This document shows positions 49,608 to 61,488 of a DNA stretch of 64,000 bases, piece by piece. How positions within the stretch are numbered: position 1 is the first letter of the stretch; each line of letters starts with the position of its first letter. The stretch covers positions 89,982,871-90,046,870 of the forward strand of contig CM051455.1 in NCBI GenBank assembly GCA_028274465.1, written 5' to 3'. Position numbers and translations under genes: made by a program. The notes under the pieces were generated by a model. The model searched no databases and was not told the origin of the DNA. It saw only the letters and a program-made list of their open reading frames with translations. Source of the stretch: Plantago ovata (taxonomy: Eukaryota > Streptophyta > Magnoliopsida > Lamiales > Plantaginaceae).

Positions 49608-50965
49608 TACAATTTCTTGTTTAAGACCAATTTGTAAGTTGAGACCGTGAGACCAAAGCATTCCGGATCATCCATTCTACTGTATCAAATCTCGCGGGTC
49701 ATGTTATAACCCGATTTACTCGTTTCGGGTCATTAAACGGGTTATCAATAAATAATAGAATTGACCCATTTCTTTTCAGTTTCCGTCATTTATCGATTGA
49801 AATATCAGAGAGTAGAGAGAGAAAGTCTCCTCCGCCTGAATTGTTCTCGTCGCCGCGCAATCGAAGGTTCAGACGTCGTCTCCTCCGCCTGAATTAAGCT
49901 CGCCGTCATCGTGTTCGTCTTCTTCAGCTGTTGAAGGTTTGATTTCGTTCCTTTCTGTTGTCTTTCACTCATTTTCGAAACCCTAGTTTACTCATTTTCG
50001 CTTGAATCATCGTCTCCGCCGCCTGAATCGTCTCCTCCGCGATGAGGTTCTCTGTCCTTTACGTCTAACTCTAACTCTACATTCTCGCCGATGTTGCTAT
50101 GTTTATGCAGTTAATCCTCACAAGTCAAAGCTTACTTTTGCTCGATTTCTTCCCTCACATTTATGTAAGTTTCTCGATCTCCGTGTTTTCGATTTTGGTC
50201 GATTTTATGTAAGTCGAAGCTAGCTTCATTCACTTCTGCTCGATTTCGCATGCGCTCGTTTTCATCTGTGTTTCGATCTGTGTTTCCTGCATTTTTTTCT
50301 GTTCATTTATTCGATTTTTGCTGGTGATAGATATTCTATGTTGTTTGTTTGTAAGGTTTACTTTGAGGTTTAAAAATACTGTTTGGTTTGATTCAGTGTG
50401 TTAAGGTTTGTCTTAGATAGCATTGAGTTTCTGTTTAAATTATGCTGCATAATTTATGCATAAGGTTTGCTCTGTGTGGTTTCCATTCATCCGTTTTTAC
50501 ATAATTTCATTTTTTTGAGTTTCATATGATGTTTGTTTGAGTTTTATTTGATGCATGTTTTAGTTTTACCACTGTTGTCCATGCTCATATTTTTATATGC
50601 ATTTATTATTCAAATTTAACGCAATGATAATGGTTCCTTTTCCATTCTGTAGCTTATTGAATTATAATTGTTCCTTTTCCATTTTTTTGTGTTGTAATAG
50701 TTGTATTCTTGTTGTTTGAGTTTTATATGGTGGTTGCTTGAGTTTTACATATATCATGTTTGAGGTTTAGTTGAGATTGGTTTTTTTTGTGGTATGCTAG
50801 TTTTTAAGGTTTGTTGGAGTTTTATTTGAGTTTTATTTTGAGTTCTGATTATCACTGTGTGTTTAGATTTTGATTGTGTTGTAATAGTTGTATTCTTGTT
50901 GTTTGAGTTTTATATGCTGCTTCTTTGAGTTTAATTTGTATTAACTGTTGTATGCTATTTTGTAG

Positions 50966-52618
50966 GGAATGAAAAGGATAAAGACTTTGAGATACCTTTC
51001 GTCATACCCTCTGATGATGATACACCTTCGAATTCTTTCGATATTAATGAAGATTCTTCGAAGAGTGATACTCCTCAGAGTAAGAAAGGAAACATGATGA
51101 TGATGATGATGATATTTCTGAGTACTTACCTTCAGAGTTTTTAAAGGATGCTGTAAAAAATGCTAAGACACTAGATGTTGCTGTAGTCAAGGGAAAGAGC
51201 AAAGTTGTTGAGAAAGTCCCTACGCGAAAGAAGGAAGTTGTATTTAGTAAACTATTCAGTCTATCATCTGCTTCTATTAGTTTGAGTTTTATTTGTTGTT
51301 AAGTTTGAGGTTTATTTATATTATGTTTGAGTTTTACTGAAGTCTGATTTATGTGTCTGTCATCTGCTTCTATTAGTTTGAGTTTTATTGTTGTTAAGTT
51401 TGAGGTTTATGTATATAATGTTTGAGTTTTACTTGAGTCTGATTTATGTTTCTGTCATCAGCTCCTATAATTTTGAGTTTTATTGTTGTTAAGTTTGAGG
51501 TTTATGTATGTTATGTTTGAGGTTTACTGAAGTCTGATTTATGTGTCTGTCATCTGCTTCTATTAGTTTGAGTTTTATTGTTGTTAAGTTTGAGGTTTAT
51601 GTATATTATGTTTGACTTTTACTGAAGTCTGATTTATGTGTCTGTCATCTGCTTCTATTAGTTTGAGTTTTATTGTTGTTAAGTTTGAGGTTTATGTATA
51701 TAATGTTTGAGTTTTACTTGAGTCTTATTTATGTTTCTGTCATCAGCTCCTATAATTTTGAGTTTTATTGTTGTTAAGTTTGAGGTTTATGTATACATGT
51801 CTACATGGTGCTTTAGTATAAGTTTTATGTAATTGGGTTTTATATGATGTTTGTTTGAGTTTTATTTTCTGCTTCTTTGAGGTTTATGTTTATTATGTTT
51901 GAGTTTTACTGAAGTCTGATTTATGTGTCTGTCATCTGCTTCTATTAGTTTGAGTTTTACTGTTGTTAAGTTTGAGGTTTATGTATATAATGTTTGAGTT
52001 TTACTTGAGTCTGATTTATGTTTCTGTCATCAACTCCTATAATTTTGAGTTTTATTGTTGTTAAGTTTGAGGTTTATGTATGTTATGTTTGAGGTTTACT
52101 GAAGTCTGATTTATGTGTCTATCATCTGCTTCTATTAGTTTGAGTTTTATTGTTGTTAAGTTTGAGGTTTATGTATATCATGTTTGAGTTTTATTTGAGT
52201 CTGATTTTATGTGTCTGTCATGAGCTCCAATAAGTTTGAGTTTTATTGTTGTTAAGTTTGAGGTTTATGTATATCATGTTTGAGTTTTATTTGAGTCTGA
52301 TTTTATGTGTCTGTTTTATTAATAATACATTACTGAGGTTTGAGTATATGTTATTTGAGGTTTATATGCATTATGTAGTGAGTTATGAAAATATAATCTT
52401 TGAAATCTATATGTACTTGATTTTCTTTTTTTATTTTTATAATTTAACAGGTTGCTGAAAGGCGGAAAGCACGAGCTGAAATAATTGCTTCAATTGGTCT
52501 GTCTGATGCAAATACAAGGAAGAATCGGTTGATTGAGAGTGTCAGAAACTTTGCAGAAAATGAAAGAGACATATCTGCAGTGAGTTTGAGAAAAAGATGT
52601 GTCAGAGAAGAAAATTGA
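50966..52618 (+). pseudogene. Left gene-like unit of the Mutator-like element
   Basis: An exon begins after TTTGTAG at 50966 and reads NEKDKDFEIPFVIPSDDDTP, acidic and Ser-rich. The ATG/GAT run (51094-51111) shifts the frame, after which ISEYLPSEFLKDAVKNAKTL and a basic end (VPTRKKEVVF) continue. After the tandem array, a second exon (52451-52618, after AACAG) reads VAERRKARAEIIASIGLSDA and ends ...SLRKRCVREEN and stop. The upstream GC-rich part (49820-50100) repeats GTCTCCTCCGCCTGAATT and may be the 5' UTR. No start codon can be chosen safely. No domain is recognised. Confidence 0.4.
51250..52320 (+). repeat. Tandem array, about 95-bp unit
   Basis: About ten units, each with TTTGAGTTTTATTGTTGTTA, a TTTGAGGTTTATGTAT box and CTGTCATCTGCTTCTATTAG or a variant CATCAGCTCCTATAA. 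It lies between the two exons of the left unit, so it behaves as an enlarged intron. Confidence 0.85.
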
Positions 52619-52665
52619 AGAAATAGTCTATTGGAAAATTGAATCAATTTTAGAGATATTTGTGA

Positions 52666-53120
52666 TTTTTAAGGACCATTAACATGATTTAGGGATCTCT
52701 TTATTTTTTTTAAATTTTATGACTTTGTTGAGAATTCTGAATTGTATATGAATGTTTTTGTACATTTTTGTTGTTTAGTTTTTTGGTTTTCAAATATTTT
52801 TTTGTTTTGAGTTTTACTTATACTGTGTTTGAGTTTTACTTACTCTGCGTTTGAGTTTTACTGATTCTCATTTTTTATATGAATGTTGGTAGTTGTTCAT
52901 TGTAGGCTAGTTTCTGTATCCCTTGTTGAATAATTTCTGGTCTTGCTAAACCTTATATTAGGAACATGTAAAACTCAAAATAACAACATATAAAACTCAA
53001 TGCAGGAATAATTTTAAGGACCATTCACATGATTCAGTCAGGGATCTCTTTATTTTCTATAAATTGTATTGACTTTTTGAGGATTCTCAATTTTATATGA
53101 AGGTTTTTGTACACCTTTTT
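52666..53120 (+). repeat. Direct duplication in the element centre
   Basis: 52666-52770 and 53011-53120 are similar copies (TTTTAAGGACCATT ... GTACA), same orientation, 345 bp apart. They span the point where the TTTGAGTTTTA motif changes strand. Confidence 0.75.
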
Positions 53121-53338
53121 TAATACAGATGTAAAACTCAAACAAGCATAATATAAAACTCAAACAAATAGTATATAAAACTCAAACATATAAAACATCA
53201 TTTTATATGAATGTTGCTAGTTGTTCATTGTATGGTAGTTGCTGTTTGAATTAAACCTCAAACTACCAACATGTAAAACTCAAAAATAACAACATATAAA
53301 ACTCATATACATTATTCCATAACAAACACATATATATA

Positions 53339-54197
53339 TTACAAACAGTTATACATTACTTTATTACAAACATCAGTCTGCAGTGAATTCCAGAAGTAGT
53401 TGAATACATCCTCAAAATGTTCCCATTTTTCCTTCTTTAAACCATCAAAAGAAAGTGGTATTTCCTCTGCAGTGAATTATTATAAAACTCAATCAGTCTA
53501 TGAATAAAACTCAAGAACCTAAAGAGTAAAACTCAAATAAATTATCCATAAAACTCAAATCAGAATTGTAACATACAAAACTTTTACAAAGAAAAACTCT
53601 GAAACTTGGAATCAAAACTCAAACCAATAATACATAAAACTCATATGAAATTGTAACATACAGTACGTTACACAGTAAAACTCAGAAAGTTATTTCATTA
53701 AACTCAAACGAATAATACATAAAACTCAAATAAATTGAAAACAAACCTGATTGTTCAGAAGCTGCTTTCTGCTTATTAGCTGAAGCTTCATGTTTATCAG
53801 CTTCATGTTCATCACCAAATTCTTCTGCAAATTCTGAATCAATGTTTTCAACAATTCCTTCAGCAAATTCAAGGAAATCATCTTCTGTATCAAATTCTGA
53901 CTGTCTCATCGCAAATCCTTCTGTAAATTCTGGATCTCTAGGTATTTCATCAATATCTTCAACAAATTCTTCAGCAAATTCACTGAAATCTTCTTCTTCA
54001 TCAAATTCGGACTGTCTCATGGCAAATCCTTCAGTGATGAGAACGTCTCCTGTGTCTTCATGATCGACTTCAACCGCTGGTGAATCCTTAATTTGCTTAG
54101 AACGTTTTCTCCTTCTCGAATTCTTCAATTGAGCCAATCTAATCCTCAAATTGTTCAATTCATTCAACGATCTAGGAGAGAAATCGTTCATCCTCAT
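53339..54197 (-). CDS. Right gene of the Mutator-like element, two exons
   Basis: Exon 1 (54197-53747, minus) starts MRMNDFSPRSLNELNNLRIR and holds a basic patch (RRRKRSK, a possible nuclear signal) and two copies of an acidic unit starting EGFAMRQSEFD (about 34-36 residues each). It ends at a TCAG/GTTTGT donor. Exon 2 (53466-53339) follows a CACTGCAG acceptor in matching phase and reads EIPLSFDGLKKEKWEHFEDV, then a stop. The total is about 192 residues. The splice model is inference. No known domain is recognised. By position it resembles mudrB, which is known only from maize; similarity is not shown. Confidence 0.5.
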
Positions 54198-54470
54198 ATT
54201 CGTTGAAGATAGAAACGATGATGAACACGATGATGAAGGCGAGAATCGAAGCTTTTGTTGCAGAGAAAGAGATATGAGGGAGAAACGGCGAGAAGAGAAT
54301 GAAATATGTCGTCGATTTGAACGGGTTAGGGAGGATGACCCGGTTGAATTTCGGGTTATAACATGACCCGCGAATTATTAAATGGATCAGCGAGATTTTG
54401 ATGTATTTTCTAGTTCCTTTGAGTCTCATTTTGGTCTCACGAAACTAGTGGTCTCACAGGAGACGTACTC

Positions 54471-55741
54471 TTTTTTTTAATGGTTATGTCTTGGTGATTT
54501 ATAATGTTTGCTTTCAATTGATCTTGTATTGGTGAATCATAATTGCTTGATGTTACGGGTCAATAGAGTATGTCCCATGTATAGTTTGTGGTTATTTATA
54601 GCCTTAAGTGGACTTTATTAATGCGGGGAGATTTTAATTGAATCAAATGTAGGTTAGTTGAGTGACAACCCGCCGGTGAGCATGTCTTGCCGGACGGGGC
54701 GTCACATGCGTATTATTTTATTATCCAAAATTATAGGTCTAAGGGAGTGAAATTTTTGGAGATACATCTAAGTGCGTCGGTGAGCATGTCTTGCCGAACG
54801 GGGCATCACATGCGTATTATTTTATTATCCAAAATTATAGGTCTAAGGGAGTGAAATTTTTGGAGAGACATCTAAGTGCGTATGATAAATGTAATTACCA
54901 TGAAATATGAATCCTTAGGATATGGATAAATAATTTGACTGAATTACTTCCACATACATGTAAACATGTCATGTGTTGGTATGGAGTTGGACTGTAACTG
55001 AGGACTTCTGAAATGTTACCAGTGTAAAATGGGTATAGGTAGGGTCCAAAACACGTCAGATCCAACTTGCTATATATCGGGTACAATACAAGTCTGAGTT
55101 CTACGACGTGATTCTTCTATGATATTACGGATGTATGATCGTACTCAATGTCCTTATTCCATAAATTCATAATTCTTCTCTGCTTCTATATCACATGAAC
55201 CATCGTATTCAACAAGTTTATTTTGCAATTATTTCAAAATATAACTATATATATCATGCGGATCTATTTCGCAATAATATAGAAAACTAATTGTACTCCA
55301 CAAGTCTATTCTACAATAGTGTAAAATACTAAATGTGCTCGACATGACTATTCAATTATATGCATGTGACAATGTTCAATTGCACTATAAATAATACTAT
55401 ATGAAATGATTGAAAATTTGTCACTTCTAAGAAAAGCTCTCTTTCCTACTACACTAACAAAAACTACTACAGTAATAAAAGAACAATTTGTAATATAAAA
55501 ATATAGCTTATTTATTTTAAATATGTGCTATATATCCTTTTTTATTTTATAATTATACTGATTTGGGGGTAATATATGTTTCTATAAAGACCATGACAAC
55601 TTTATGACCCATTATAATGTGAGGAATTAATAAAATAAAATGCAATTTGTAAATCCTATTTCATTTCAATTTGTTATTGTATGTCTATAAAAAAGAAGAA
55701 ATTCAACTTTTGGGTAACTAGTTTTCATACATGCAATTAAA
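54471..55741. other. Intergenic DNA with old repeat remnants
   Basis: AT-rich. It holds a 104-bp tandem duplication and a possible minus-strand gypsy LTR start (TGTGACGCCCCGTCCGGC at 54706). From 54890 nothing codes and no RNA gene is seen. Confidence 0.5.
54675..54882. repeat. 104-bp tandem duplication
   Basis: Two units (54675-54778 and 54779-54882), each starting GGTGAGCATGTCTTGCCG and differing at only about four places, so the duplication is recent. Confidence 0.92.
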
Positions 55742-55749
55742 TATAAAAG
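55742..55749 (+). promoter_or_regulatory. TATA box before the small ORF
   Basis: TATAAAAG lies 97 bp before the ATG at 55839, with a pyrimidine-rich CATCCCTCCTC start-like stretch about 27 bp downstream. Spacing fits a plant promoter. Confidence 0.5.
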
Positions 55750-55838
55750 TATTGGAAGGTTTCTACATCCCTCCTCTTTATTACTACACAACACTAAGCA
55801 AGTTTTAGAGAATTGTACTCATATGTACAATACGTACA

Positions 55839-55976
55839 ATGGAGAGTTTCCTACTAAATTTTACATTGTACATAATAATAGTCTCTAACCTTAATTTTCC
55901 GTGTACGACCACTAGCTCGGACGACAAAACCTCCCAAAACGTATGGACGCCACATTCTCTCCACCATGCTGGTAAC
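55839..55976 (+). CDS. Candidate small secreted peptide, 45 residues
   Basis: The reading MESFLLNFTLYIIIVSNLNF looks like a signal peptide, with a hydrophobic core at residues 4-20 and likely cleavage after CTTTSS. It is followed by a short basic part with SGRQNLPKRMD and the C-terminal FSPPCW. A good TATA box lies 97 bp upstream. The end CTG/GTAACA could instead be a splice donor, in which case this is exon 1 of a longer gene. It matches no peptide-hormone family I know. Chance ORFs of this size are common, so confidence is limited. Confidence 0.35.
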
Positions 55977-56794
55977 AAAAAATGTTATTTTTTCTAAAAT
56001 TTTCATGTACTCTTAATTTTGAAATATAAGTTATAGTTTAATCATTTTCCCATTTAGTTTTTATAATACCTCTAAATTTTCATGTCAATAAAAATATGAG
56101 ATATTACTAACACATAATATTTCTATTAATTAATAGGTTGGAACGAAAATTACTCATAAATCTCGATTTACAAATACACTAGAAACATTATATTAAAAAA
56201 TATAATTGTTTTCTGAATACCAATTTTGACTTCTATGTTGAAAACTCAATAAAACTAAACACTAAGGTTTAACGGGAGGAAGTAATAGTCTGTTAAAATA
56301 ACAAAAATTGTGGAGAAAATAACACATGGGATAAGTGGCATAAATAGTAATAATGGGAGTTAAATTTGAAAGAGTAGTATTTTGGAATTTGATTCCATTT
56401 ACCAGAGATATGCAAGTTGTTGTGTAAAAATAGAAGAGAAAGTTTGAACTTAACCAAATTCTGATGCACTAATCTCGTGATAGCTAATACCGGAGAGTCA
56501 TTCAGTGTGTTAACTTATTTGAAACCTTCAAAGTTCAAACTCACAAATCCTACCAAACCGGATCGATAATAATACCTCTGATAAAAAACACAAAAATTGC
56601 AAAACAACGGGAAACTAATTAAGAAGGAGATTCGTTACCCTATTTTTTGGATCTTGGTTTAGATTTCTAGACTTTTGTGCTTTCACTTGGGCTTCAATCT
56701 AGTTCAAATTTGTGTGAAAAAAAAAAAAAAAAGAAAGAAAACAAAACAAACAAAGATACTATTGATCAAGACCATCACCATTACTGATCATCGA
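55977..56794. other. Intergenic and F-box gene upstream region
   Basis: AT-rich DNA without coding signs. The last 150 bp is probably promoter and 5' UTR of the F-box gene, including an A-rich run at 56718-56755. An in-frame ATG at 56675 would add about 40 low-complexity residues (KKKKKRKK) and is unlikely to be the start. Confidence 0.5.
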
Positions 56795-58717
56795 ATGGAA
56801 ACAAGATCTGCCAAGAGGAAAAAGCTGCTGGACGCACAAAAACATGATCCAAATCGCTACCGGGACCGGATCAGTGACCTTCCAGATGACGTTCTCCATC
56901 ACATTCTCTTCTTCTTGCCAATCACATCCATTGCTCAGACCAGTATCCTCTCCAAGAGATGGAGATCTCTATGGTACTCCTTCCCAGATCTCGATTTCAC
57001 CACGCTGGCGACCTCGAATACGGGCAAGAAGCCACATTCTTGTATTCTTACCAAGTATGTTGATCAGATTCTTGCTCTGCTTGTCAAGAGGTCCCACATA
57101 CGTGTTCTCAGGTTTCGAGCGTTCCTCAGTTTCTCCAATCTCAACGGCCTGATTCGTAACGCTGTTAAGCATAATGTTCAAGAGCTTGATGTGGATGTTT
57201 CTACCTGTGATTATTTCAATTTTCCAAGGAGCGTTCTCATGGGTGGAGAAACTTTAAAGGTCCTTTTTTAATAATTTTTATTAAATCTTTTTATTTATTA
57301 TTGTAAGAATGTAAGTGAAACATCGATAATGGTTCCCCAATTTACAGGTTTTGCGGCTCAAGTCACGAAATCAGGGTTTCAGGCTACCTCCACTGGAGTG
57401 TATGAAAGATGGTTTTCGATCATTATCGAGCTTATCGCTCTCCCGTGCGGTGTTAGACAAGCCGTCACTTGTTGATTTGTTCACTTCATCGTCATTTCCC
57501 CGTTTGAAATCATTGCAACTTGAGGCCTGTTTTGGGTTGAAGCATCTGAGATTAAAGTGTCCTGCCCTGGAAGATTTAACACTCCAATTCTGTTCCCAGC
57601 TGCAGAGCCTGGAAATATGTATCGCAAAATTGAGGAGATTAAGGATTTGTAGTTGCTTTGATGCTAGCTGTACCACTAGCTGGGTGAAGATTGATGCACC
57701 TTCCCTGAAGAGCATTCACTGGTCTGCTAATTCAATCACTCAGGATACCATTTTGCTGAATCTAACTTCGTTACATGAGGCGTTTGTCGAGTTCTTTCTC
57801 AAGGAAAATTTGAGTGCAGCAAAGATTCAGAGCGTTTCCAATCTTATTTCCGGGATTTCTCATTGCCGCTCTATGACTTGTGCCATTAAGTGCATTCAGG
57901 TACTTCCTTGATCATAACACTTTATTATCCACCACGAGTGGTTTAATGTGTCTTTAAGGATGTAAAACATATGCGTATCTCTGCTAATTAATTTGATATC
58001 CATTGATTGTTTCATCAGGTTCTATGGAGTTTATGTCATTTTGAAAACCTAGATTCCTTGGAGTTGCATACTGAACTCAACAAGTACACTAAACCATGGA
58101 TTGCCAATCTTCTGAGGGTAACTCCCTTACTTCACACCATAACCATCAAGATCAAATTTGGTGGTGATGTGGAGCGCAGAGTAAGTGATTGCTTCTTCTT
58201 CCCTTCTCCTTCTTTTAGCAAAACTAGCTTATAAGTTGGTTGGTAGCTGATAGTTTGGTTGATAGATGATAAAACAAAACCATGAAAATGCATTCATCTG
58301 ATTGTTAAGTAGTCCAAATTCGGTGTCACTGTGCTTATTGATATGAATGTACCTTGGCAGCAGCAATGGGACGAAGATTTGTGGGAATCTACAAACACAA
58401 GAGAAGATAGATACTGGGAGTCACAGGCTGAATCATTCAAGTCTTTCCTTGATCATCTAAAGGTGGTTCGGATACATAACTTTGGTGAATGTGCGAATGA
58501 CGTTAGTCTTGTGAAATTTCTACTCAAGCATGCAAAGGCATTGCAAGAAGTTTTGATAATTTGGAGTAGCACTTGTAAGCCAAGAGACACCATGAGGGAG
58601 AAGATCAAATCACACATGACGGGCTTTTCTCGGGCTTCTTGCATGGCTAACATTGTATTTCAGGAGTGTTCCTACATGAGTAAATCTAAATCTATAAAGA
58701 AAATTCACAAAGTATGA
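56795..58717 (+). CDS. F-box/FBD leucine-rich-repeat protein, four exons
   Basis: Exons are 56795-57259, 57348-57899, 58019-58180 and 58361-58717, all with GT/AG borders and phase 0, giving 511 residues. The F-box lies at about residues 24-65 (DRISDLPDDVLHHILFFLPI, TSILSKRWRSLWYSFPDLDF). Leucine-rich strands follow (LKVLRLKSRNQGFRL, SFPRLKSLQLEAC, LKHLRLKCPALEDL). An FBD-like end has FKSFLDHLKVVRIHNFGECA and VKFLLKHAKALQEVLIIWSS. Family members bind SKP1 through the F-box and bring substrates to SCF ubiquitin ligases; the substrate is unknown. The start MDETRSA-like MET at 56795 is chosen over 56675 because of the low-complexity leader. No disruption is seen, and length fits the family (about 400-550). 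It is the only confident host gene. Confidence 0.9.
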
Positions 58718-60060
58718 TATACTTGGGTTTTTTTTTACTTTAAGCTGACATGGAAATGATAATTGCTCAATTGTATTTGTTCTTTTTATCTTCCTCGGAT
58801 TCTTGACAAGGTTAGTTGAAAAACTTTACTCCATATGTGATGTGTCGTTCAATAGTTGTAAAGGAGCTTTTTCTTTTCTTTTTTTTCGTTTTTTTTTCTT
58901 TATTTCCAAATTATCAATTTGGCAACAAATAATTTATGGGAGAAATTAGTTTTAGCTAAAGTCTATGGGGAGGCCGGAATTTTCTAAAAATATGGAAATG
59001 CCTGGTTTTACTAAAAACTCGCTTCGTTTTGAGATTAAACCGGTCGACCGACCGAGCTTTTATGCAAACCCGGTTTTTTCTTAATAGAATAAATATAACG
59101 ATCCACACACAATTCAGCGTTTACTGTGTGAAATCCATTTTTTCTCTCTGAAAATTCCCGTCTTCTTCTCCTGCTTCCGAATCTCAAACTTTTCTGATCA
59201 ATGGAAGAAACAAGCCGATTGTTCTCCTTTTTTCTTCGTTTGTGCTACCTTCGTGTTGGATTTAGTGTTCTCAATATGTTTTGTCAGATCAAGAGTTTCG
59301 AATTTGATTTCTTCTCAGATATGATTTCACAGATCTAGGAGTTCTTATTTGAAGCATGATGAAGAGGATCGGAAGGATTTTTTCGGTGTTCCAGACGTTG
59401 CTAATCCGTTGAAGTAGTTTTCACGATGGAGAGTTGATTCTTCCAGTAAAGGTATGTTAGTTTAGTTGTTAATTTTGATATTGTGAATCTGTTTTTTTGT
59501 TGTGCTTTGAAGTGTTTGTGGATGTATTCATTCTATTATATGCTCTATTTGCGTGATGTTATGGTTCAGGTGTTTGTATGTTACGGTTTTAAGTGTCTGT
59601 GGTATGCTTATAAGGTATTTTGATGTTGTTTCCGATAGATTTTGGTTTTGTTTTAAGTGTATCTAGTATTCTTATTATTAAACTTAGTTTCGATTGTTGA
59701 TTTTTTTTTTCTTTTAGTACTAAGTGTTTGTGGTATGGTTATAATGAATTTTGGTGTGTTTTTAAGTGTCGTTGGGATTATGAAATTGATTTAAGTGGGG
59801 ATATTATGATTTTAGATGTTGATATTTGTGTTGTTGTATTTTTAAGAGATCATGTTATGCTATGTAAGGTCTTGTGTTATGATTTTTAGGAGGTGTAATG
59901 TTATGCTAGTTTAGTTTTCTTGCTGAAAGGATTACGGTGTAGTGTTATGATTTTAAGGGGTCGTGCTATATTTATATGGCACATGTTATGTTATTGTTTT
60001 AAAGGGTGATATTGTGCTTTTAAATGTGCTGCTGATGTTTTATGTTTTTCTTTTTTTTAG

Positions 60061-60253
60061 TTGTTGATGCTTTTGACACTATAAGGAGAGCAGATCAAAT
60101 CAGAGGAAAGATGCCCCTGTTGTTGGTACAATTGCTGGTTGTGTAGCTGCTGGTGTTTCAGATTATGAAGAGTTGAGGACAATTGAACGGAAGCTACATA
60201 TATTGCGAGTTGCGTTAAAAGTCAACAATATTTTGAACAAGCATGATTTGTAA
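60061..60253 (+). pseudogene. Exon-like remnant
   Basis: After a TTCTTTTTTTTAG acceptor the sequence codes in two overlapping frames: first VDAFDTIRRADQIRGK, then KDAPVVGTIAGCVAAGVSDY and ERKLHILRVALKVNNILN to a TAA stop at 60251-60253. The frame change suggests decay. No family is recognised. Confidence 0.35.
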
Positions 60254-61488
60254 TACTGTCTTGGACAAACTATTTTATCTGGATGTTATTTGAAATAGTT
60301 TCTAATTTGAGCAGTTACTTTTGGCCTTTTTGAACAATTAGTTTGTGTATGTTTTAAAGCAGTGGTTTAGTATGAAACTCTTATATGTTCTGGTTATAGT
60401 TTTTTTTATATATATGATGTTATGAATTTAAGATAGAAGACGTTGCGATTGTTGGACAAAGTGTGCGTGTTGGATGTTATTTTGGATCGAGTAGTGTGTC
60501 AATGTGTGATGTTAACAGTTAGTCTTTGCTCTTGTATAATTAGTTTGTGTATGGTCTTAAGTGGTTTAAACATGCAAGCATTGTATGGTGAAGTTTAGTT
60601 TTCTGTCTAATCTCTGAAGTAGTATAGCAAATGTCCATTAAATTCTTAATTGATTTCTTAGAAGTACAATAGTGGATACTTAAAACCACAATTGTACGTA
60701 CTTAAAACCACAATAATGATACTGATAACTACACCAACTGGTTATAAGAGATATATGTTACGATTTTAAGGGTTTGTCATAAGAGTTACTGATGATATAT
60801 TTTGTCATTCGATATTATACTTCTAAAATCTTTTGTTATACTTTATTTAAGGCGCAACGTAAAATTATGACATCATGCAATAAACTAGTGTAAAATTAAA
60901 TAGTTCATTCATGTAAGGATTAAAACATTTAGTCAATTGATGTTTCCACAACTAGTATTATCAAATCAACAAAATTACAATAGTCGTTCTCCATTAAAAT
61001 CTTAATTTGAGTTTTAGAACAACAACATAATGGGTACTTAAAACCACAACTTGGATACATAAAACCCCAACAAGTGTACTTATAACACACCAATTGCTTT
61101 ATGAGATATATGATAACATGCCAATAAGTGTAAAATTGAATGCTTCATTATATTCATGTCAGGACTGAAACATTCAGTCAATTGGAGTTTTTAAAACTAG
61201 TATTCTCAAAGTAACAAAATTACAACAAGCGTTCATGTGGTGTTTCTTATGAAAAATGAATCTGGATCTTTGAAATTGGCTTCTCGCGAGTAAACTTGTT
61301 CGTGATCTTTGAAGCAACGAAATTGGTGTTTCTGATACTTGAAGTCATCCTTTGTCATTCAATCTCTCCAGAAAATAGCAGTCGGCGTAGCATCTCCACC
61401 TACAAGTAGAGGTGATAAAATTATGGATCTCCGTCCTTTTGTTTATGAAAAAAGAAAAAAGCATTTCTTTAAATTTTTTGTTCATCTA

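Larger units (their letters stand above)
49608..54470. mobile_element. Mutator-like DNA element, about 4.9 kb
   Basis: Inverted ends of about 100 bp share GTGAGACCAAA and a perfect 21-bp inverted match (49693-49713 with 54352-54372: CGCGGGTCATGTTATAAC plus CCG). A 9-bp duplication TTTTTTTTA may lie at 49599-49607 and 54471-54479, but it is low complexity. Two gene-like units start near the ends and converge, as mudrA and mudrB do in MuDR. No MULE transposase domain is seen, so the element is at best non-autonomous. Exact ends are uncertain. Confidence 0.6.
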
